Shown here in pieces: positions 60,075-64,000 of a stretch of 64,000 nt of DNA (position 1 is the stretch's first letter; every line of letters begins with the position of its first letter). Below the pieces are notes generated by a model. The model was not told where the DNA came from, ran no database searches, and saw only the letters and a list, made by a program, of their open reading frames with translations. The position numbers and the translations under genes were made by a program. The DNA comes from Streptomyces sp. NRRL F-6131 (GTDB lineage Bacteria > Actinomycetota > Actinomycetes > Streptomycetales > Streptomycetaceae): assembly GCA_000719695.1 (NCBI GenBank), contig JOHN01000033.1, positions 1 through 64,000 on the forward strand, in the 5' to 3' direction.

Positions 60075-60716
60075 GTGACCTTCGACGGCTGGCCGGCCGA
60101 GGGGCTCGACTTCTACGAGCACCTCGAGGCCGACAACTCCAAGACCTTCTGGCAGTCCCACAAGGCCCAGTACGAGAACGCCGTACGGGAGCCCATGGAG
60201 CGGCTGCTGGCCGAGCTGGAACCCGAGTTCGGGCCCGGCAAGATCTTCCGCCCCAACCGGGACGTCCGGTTCAGCGCCGACAAGTCCCCGTACAAGACGC
60301 ACATCGGCGCCCATCTGACCGCCGGCGGCTACGTCCAGCTCTCCGCCGACGGCCTGGCCTGCGGCAACGGGCTGTACCGGCTCGCCGCCGACCAGCTGGA
60401 CCGCTACCGGACCGCGGTCGCCGAGGACGTCACCGGCGCCGAGCTGGAGCGGGTGGCCGCCCGGGTCCGCCGGGCCGGCCCCGAGGTGGTCGGCCGGGAC
60501 AGCCTGAAGTCCGCCCCGCGCGGCTACCCCAAGGACCACCCGCGGATCGAGCTGCTCCGCCACAAGGGGCTGATCGCCTGGCAGGAGTGGGCCCCCGGGC
60601 CCTGGCTGGGCACCCGCGCCGCGTACGAGCGGATCACCGGCTTCCTGCGCGCCTCGCAGCCGCTCAAGGACTGGCTGGACGGTCACGTCGGACCCTCCGA
60701 GCTCCCCGCCCGCTGA
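60075..60716 (+). CDS. DUF2461 family protein
   Basis: A 213-residue protein of the DUF2461 (TIGR02453) family, whose function is not established. Typical segments are FYEHLEADNSKTFWQSHKAQYE, FRPNRDVRFSADKSPYKTHIGAHL (the strongest family signature) and LKSAPRGYPKDHPRIELLRHKGLIAW. GTG at 60075 is the start that begins this fold. It is divergent from the small hypothetical gene and followed by a clear terminator. Confidence 0.88.
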   Translation: MTFDGWPAEGLDFYEHLEADNSKTFWQSHKAQYENAVREPMERLLAELEPEFGPGKIFRPNRDVRFSADKSPYKTHIGAHLTAGGYVQLSADGLACGNGLYRLAADQLDRYRTAVAEDVTGAELERVAARVRRAGPEVVGRDSLKSAPRGYPKDHPRIELLRHKGLIAWQEWAPGPWLGTRAAYERITGFLRASQPLKDWLDGHVGPSELPAR

Positions 60717-60738
60717 CCCCGGAGGCCCGGCAGCACGC

Positions 60739-60771
60739 GAAGGGCCCCGGTCGAGTCGACCGGGGCCCTTC
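60739..60771. terminator. Bidirectional terminator hairpin
   Basis: A perfect 14- to 16-bp stem (GAAGGGCCCCGGTC) around GAGTC, between the convergent DUF2461 and ctaB genes. Confidence 0.88.
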
Positions 60772-60789
60772 CGCACGTCACCGTCGTCG

Positions 60790-61734
60790 CTACTTCACGA
60801 ACGGGTCCACCGCGATCACCACGAACAGCAGGGTCAGATAGGTGATCGACCAGTGGAACAGCCGCATCTCCTTCAGCTTGGCGCCGACGACGCCGGCCTT
60901 GGCCCGCCCGTACAGCGCGTGGGCCTCCTTCAGCCAGGCCGCGCCGAGCACGACCGCCGACACCGGGTACAGCCAGCTGGTGTCGGCCAGCGGCCACAGC
61001 AGCAGCGAGACCGCGACCATCACCCAGGAGTAGGCGACGATCTGCTTGGCCACCGCCAGGTTGCCCTTGATCACCGGCAGCATCGGCACCCCGGCGCGGG
61101 CGTAGTCCTCGCGGACCTTCATCGACAGCGGCCAGTAGTGCGGCGGCGTCCAGAAGAAGATCACCAGGAACAGCACCAGCGCCGACCAGGACACCGTGTT
61201 GGTGACGGCCGCCCAGCCGACGAAGACCGGCATGCAGCCCGCGATGCCGCCCCAGACGATGTTCTGCGCGGTGCGCCGCTTGAGCCCGAGGGTGTAGACG
61301 AACACGTAGAACAGCAGCGCGCCGAGCGCCAGCGCCGAGGACAGCCAGTTGACCAGGACGCCCAGCCAGACCGTCGACAGGACGCCGAGCGCGACACCGA
61401 ACACCAGCGCCTCGCGCGGCGACACCATGCCGGTGACGATCGGCCGGCGCTCGGTGCGGGACATCACCGCGTCGATGTCGCGGTCGATGTACATGTTGAG
61501 GGCGTTGGCGCCGCCCGCCGAGAGGTACCCGCCGAGGACCACCTTCAGCACCAGCAGGAGGTTCGGCACACCGCGCTCCGCCAGGAACATCACCGGCACG
61601 GTGGTGATCAGCAGCAGCTCGATGATCCGCGGTTTGGTCAGTGCGACGAAGGCGCCGACACGGGCCCCGAACGGCCGGTGCTGCGCAGGCGTCGCCCCGG
61701 TGACCCCGGCGGGACGGGATTCGACGGCGGTCAC
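60790..61734 (-). CDS. ctaB: Protoheme IX farnesyltransferase (heme O synthase, COX10/CtaB)
   Basis: A 314-residue UbiA-family prenyltransferase that attaches a farnesyl group to heme B, giving heme O, which CtaA then oxidises. The first Asp-rich motif is [22 protein letters not shown]. The second loop region contains [27 protein letters not shown]. About nine helices are visible. GTG at 61732-61734 begins the short lead ESRPAGVTG usual in Streptomyces; the frame upstream is not coding. It is divergent from transketolase. Confidence 0.95.
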   Translation of the reverse strand: MTAVESRPAGVTGATPAQHRPFGARVGAFVALTKPRIIELLLITTVPVMFLAERGVPNLLLVLKVVLGGYLSAGGANALNMYIDRDIDAVMSRTERRPIVTGMVSPREALVFGVALGVLSTVWLGVLVNWLSSALALGALLFYVFVYTLGLKRRTAQNIVWGGIAGCMPVFVGWAAVTNTVSWSALVLFLVIFFWTPPHYWPLSMKVREDYARAGVPMLPVIKGNLAVAKQIVAYSWVMVAVSLLLWPLADTSWLYPVSAVVLGAAWLKEAHALYGRAKAGVVGAKLKEMRLFHWSITYLTLLFVVIAVDPFVK

Positions 61735-62243
61735 TAACACCCCAACTGAAGATGAATCCTCACAGGCGGCCACCGGAACGTTGTTCCCGAATCGTCCGCT
61801 CTGCGCGTACCACGCCACCTTAGACGCTCCATATCTCCCCACCGGCCCCGGGGTGCCCCGGCGGGGCGGAACGCACACCCCCGGGTGAACCCCCACCGCC
61901 CCGACCAGGAACGTTGCCCGCGGGGGCGCTCCGGCGGCCCGCCGGGACCGCCGGTCCCCCGTCCCGCGCCCCGGAGAGGCGAACCGGACGGATCCGGGCG
62001 AGGGTGGACAAAGGAACCCGACCCGTCGTCGCACGGTCGTCCACGGAACGTCCGGGGAATGACCGCCAACATGCCTGAGTTGTCCCACCACGGAGGGTGA
62101 GCCCCGGGCCGGACGGTAGGCTCGCCCACAGAAGCGGGATCTACCCTCCGTGACCGGCACCACCCAGCGTCCGGCCCCAGCGACGTGGCCGACCCGGTCC
62201 CTCACGGGGTCACTCTTCACAATGGAAGGAGCCCTGAGACAGG
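61735..62243. other. 509-base divergent region before ctaB and transketolase
   Basis: GC-rich noncoding DNA. It has no recognised gene, and any short frames have poor composition. It must carry both promoters. I could not assign -10/-35 elements or a specific operator with confidence. Confidence 0.5.
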
Positions 62244-64000
62244 GTGAGCACGACGCCGAATGCATTCGAGTGGTCGGACCTCGACGAGCGGACCGTCGAC
62301 ACGGCCCGCGTCCTGGCCATGGACGCGGTCCAGAAGGTCGGCAACGGGCACCCGGGGACGGCGATGTCGCTGGCCCCCGCCGCCTACCTGATCTTCCAGC
62401 GCTTCCTGCGCCACGACCCGAGCGACCCGGCCTGGGTCGGCCGTGACCGGTTCGTCCTCTCCCCCGGGCACACCAGCCTGACGCTCTACACGCAGCTCTA
62501 CCTCTCCGGCTACGGCCTGGAGCTCGACGACCTCAAGGCCTTCCGGGTCGCCGGCAGCCGCACCCCCGGTCACCCCGAGCACGGCCACACCGCCGGCGTC
62601 GAGACCACCACCGGTCCGCTCGGCCAGGGCATCGCCAACGCCGTGGGCATGGCGATGGCCGCCCGGTTCGAGCGCGGTCTGTTCGACCCGGACGCCGCGG
62701 CCGGCGAGTCGCCGTTCGACCACACCGTCTGGGCCATCGTCTCCGACGGCGACCTGGAGGAGGGCATCTCCGCCGAGGCCTCCTCGCTCGCCGGCCACCA
62801 GAAGCTCGGCAACCTGGTCGCGCTCTACGACGACAACCACATCTCCATCGAGGGCGACACCGAGACCGCGTTCTCCGAGGACGTCCTCAAGCGCTACGAG
62901 GCCTACGGCTGGCACGTCCAGCGCGTCACGCCGAAGTCCAACGGCGACATCGACGTCACCGCGCTCGCCGAGGCCCTGGCCGCGGCGAAGGCCGAGACCT
63001 CCCGCCCGTCGATGATCGCTATGCGCACGATCATCGCCTGGCCGGCCCCGGACGCCCAGAACACCGCCAAGGCGCACGGCTCCGCGCTCGGCGCCGCCGA
63101 GATCGCCGCCACCAAGAAGGTCCTCGGCTTCGACCCGGAGAAGACCTTCGAGGTCAGCGACCAGGTCATCGAGCACGCCCGGCTGGTCGTCAAGCGCGGC
63201 AAGGCCGCCCGTGCCGAGTGGGAGAAGTCCTTCGAGGCCTGGCGCGCCGCCAACCCGCACCGCGCCGCCGAGTTCGACCGCATCCAGGCCGGCGAGCTGC
63301 CCGAGGGCTGGAAGAAGGCCCTCCCGGTCTTCGAGGCCGGCAAGGACGTCGCCACCCGCAAGGCCAGCGGCGAGGCCCTCAAGGCCCTCGGCGCGGTGAT
63401 CCCGGAGCTGTGGGGCGGCTCGGCCGACCTCGCCGAGTCCAACCTCACCACCATCGACGAGGACAGCTCCTTCCTCCCCGAGGGCAACCCGCTGAAGACG
63501 GCCAGCCCGTACGGCCGGACCATCCACTTCGGCATCCGCGAGCACGCCATGGGCTCCGCGATGAACGGCATCGCGCTGCACGGCAGGACCCGCGTCTTCG
63601 GCGGCACCTTCCTGGTCTTCGCCGACTACATGCGTCCGGCCGTCCGGCTGGCCGCCCTGATGAAGCTGCCGGTCACCTACGTGTGGACGCACGACTCCAT
63701 CGGCCTCGGCGAGGACGGCCCGACCCACCAGCCGGTCGAGCACCTGGCCTCGCTGCGCGCCATCCCGGGCCTGGCCATGGTCCGCCCGGCCGACGCCAAC
63801 GAGACCGCCGTCGCCTGGCGCACCGTGCTGGAGCGCCAGACCACCCACCCCGGCCCGGTCGGCCTGGCGCTCACCCGCCAGAACGTCCCCACCTTCGACC
63901 GCACGGTGTACGGCTCCGCCGACGGCACCGCGAAGGGCGGCTACATCCTGGCCGAGGCCTCCACCGGCACCCCGCAGGTGATCCTGCTCGGCACCGGCTC
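62244..64000 (+). CDS. tkt: Transketolase, C-terminus outside window
   Basis: The first 585 codons of transketolase, the thiamine-diphosphate enzyme of the non-oxidative pentose phosphate pathway. Visible motifs are [53 protein letters not shown] (cofactor-binding GDG), [10 protein letters not shown], the second-domain [19 protein letters not shown] and [19 protein letters not shown]. The C-terminal domain begins just before the window ends. GTG at 62244 begins the family start. It sits beside the ctaA/ctaB genes as in Streptomyces chromosomes. Confidence 0.96.
   Translation, partial: MSTTPNAFEWSDLDERTVDTARVLAMDAVQKVGNGHPGTAMSLAPAAYLIFQRFLRHDPSDPAWVGRDRFVLSPGHTSLTLYTQLYLSGYGLELDDLKAFRVAGSRTPGHPEHGHTAGVETTTGPLGQGIANAVGMAMAARFERGLFDPDAAAGESPFDHTVWAIVSDGDLEEGISAEASSLAGHQKLGNLVALYDDNHISIEGDTETAFSEDVLKRYEAYGWHVQRVTPKSNGDIDVTALAEALAAAKAETSRPSMIAMRTIIAWPAPDAQNTAKAHGSALGAAEIAATKKVLGFDPEKTFEVSDQVIEHARLVVKRGKAARAEWEKSFEAWRAANPHRAAEFDRIQAGELPEGWKKALPVFEAGKDVATRKASGEALKALGAVIPELWGGSADLAESNLTTIDEDSSFLPEGNPLKTASPYGRTIHFGIREHAMGSAMNGIALHGRTRVFGGTFLVFADYMRPAVRLAALMKLPVTYVWTHDSIGLGEDGPTHQPVEHLASLRAIPGLAMVRPADANETAVAWRTVLERQTTHPGPVGLALTRQNVPTFDRTVYGSADGTAKGGYILAEASTGTPQVILLGTG

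Noticed and set aside
62080..62122. Sigma-70-type promoter (TTGTCC ... TAGGCT) before transketolase
   Set aside because: The spacing between the two hexamers is about 31 bases, too long for a standard promoter, so none was annotated.

Overview
The window is high-GC, densely coded DNA from a streptomycete (Streptomyces or Kitasatospora). Supporting signs are an SsgA-family sporulation regulator, LAxTG cell-wall-anchored proteins, frequent GTG and TTG starts, PHO-box and iron-box motifs of actinobacterial type, and a suf / ctaA / ctaB / transketolase block in the order usual for Streptomyces. Two genes are cut by the window edges: a LAETG-type surface protein at the left and transketolase at the right. 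I saw no tRNA, rRNA, CRISPR array, integrase or transposase.

1-3 kb holds a partial surface protein, uracil-DNA glycosylase and an amidohydrolase. 3-18 kb is an aminophosphonate catabolism locus: a class V aminotransferase; a single-chain fusion of a gamma-butyrobetaine-hydroxylase-type Fe/2OG oxygenase with a PhnZ/TmpB-type HD oxygenase; a GntR/HutC regulator; a four-gene uptake ABC transporter followed by a HAD hydrolase and an SMR transporter; and an FAD amine oxidoreductase coupled to a PhnX-like phosphonatase. An 18-bp operator-like inverted repeat occurs before the fusion, the transporter operon and the FAD/PhnX operon, and PHO-box-like 11-nt repeats lie before the first two. This points to a substrate-induced, phosphate-controlled regulon with two different C-P cleavage routes.

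18-39 kb is mostly chromosomal housekeeping: a PNPOx-like protein, a PAP2 phosphatase, a GAF regulator, an SsgA-like protein, a two-domain TerD protein carrying a frameshift, GNAT, RraA-like, an amber-interrupted Uma2 pseudogene, the proline catabolic pair with its PucR activator, a PhoX phosphatase with a clear PHO box, a VOC protein, two unrecognised conserved-looking proteins and an MFS transporter.

39.4-46.9 kb is an accessory island bounded by a near-identical ~47-bp inverted repeat. It has a leftward regulatory arm (XRE regulator, flavoprotein, broken NUDIX gene) and a rightward tightly coupled six-gene operon (small protein, HATPase, phosphotransferase-like kinase, nucleotidyltransferase, histidine phosphatase, zinc-motif protein with faint MetRS resemblance). 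I do not recognise this combination as a described pathway.

47-64 kb is conserved core: the sufR-B-D-Rieske-C-S-U-T operon under a SufR-type operator, an iron-box-like site, an ABC exporter, two LAxTG surface proteins (one behind a DasR-like site), heme A synthase, heme O synthase and transketolase.
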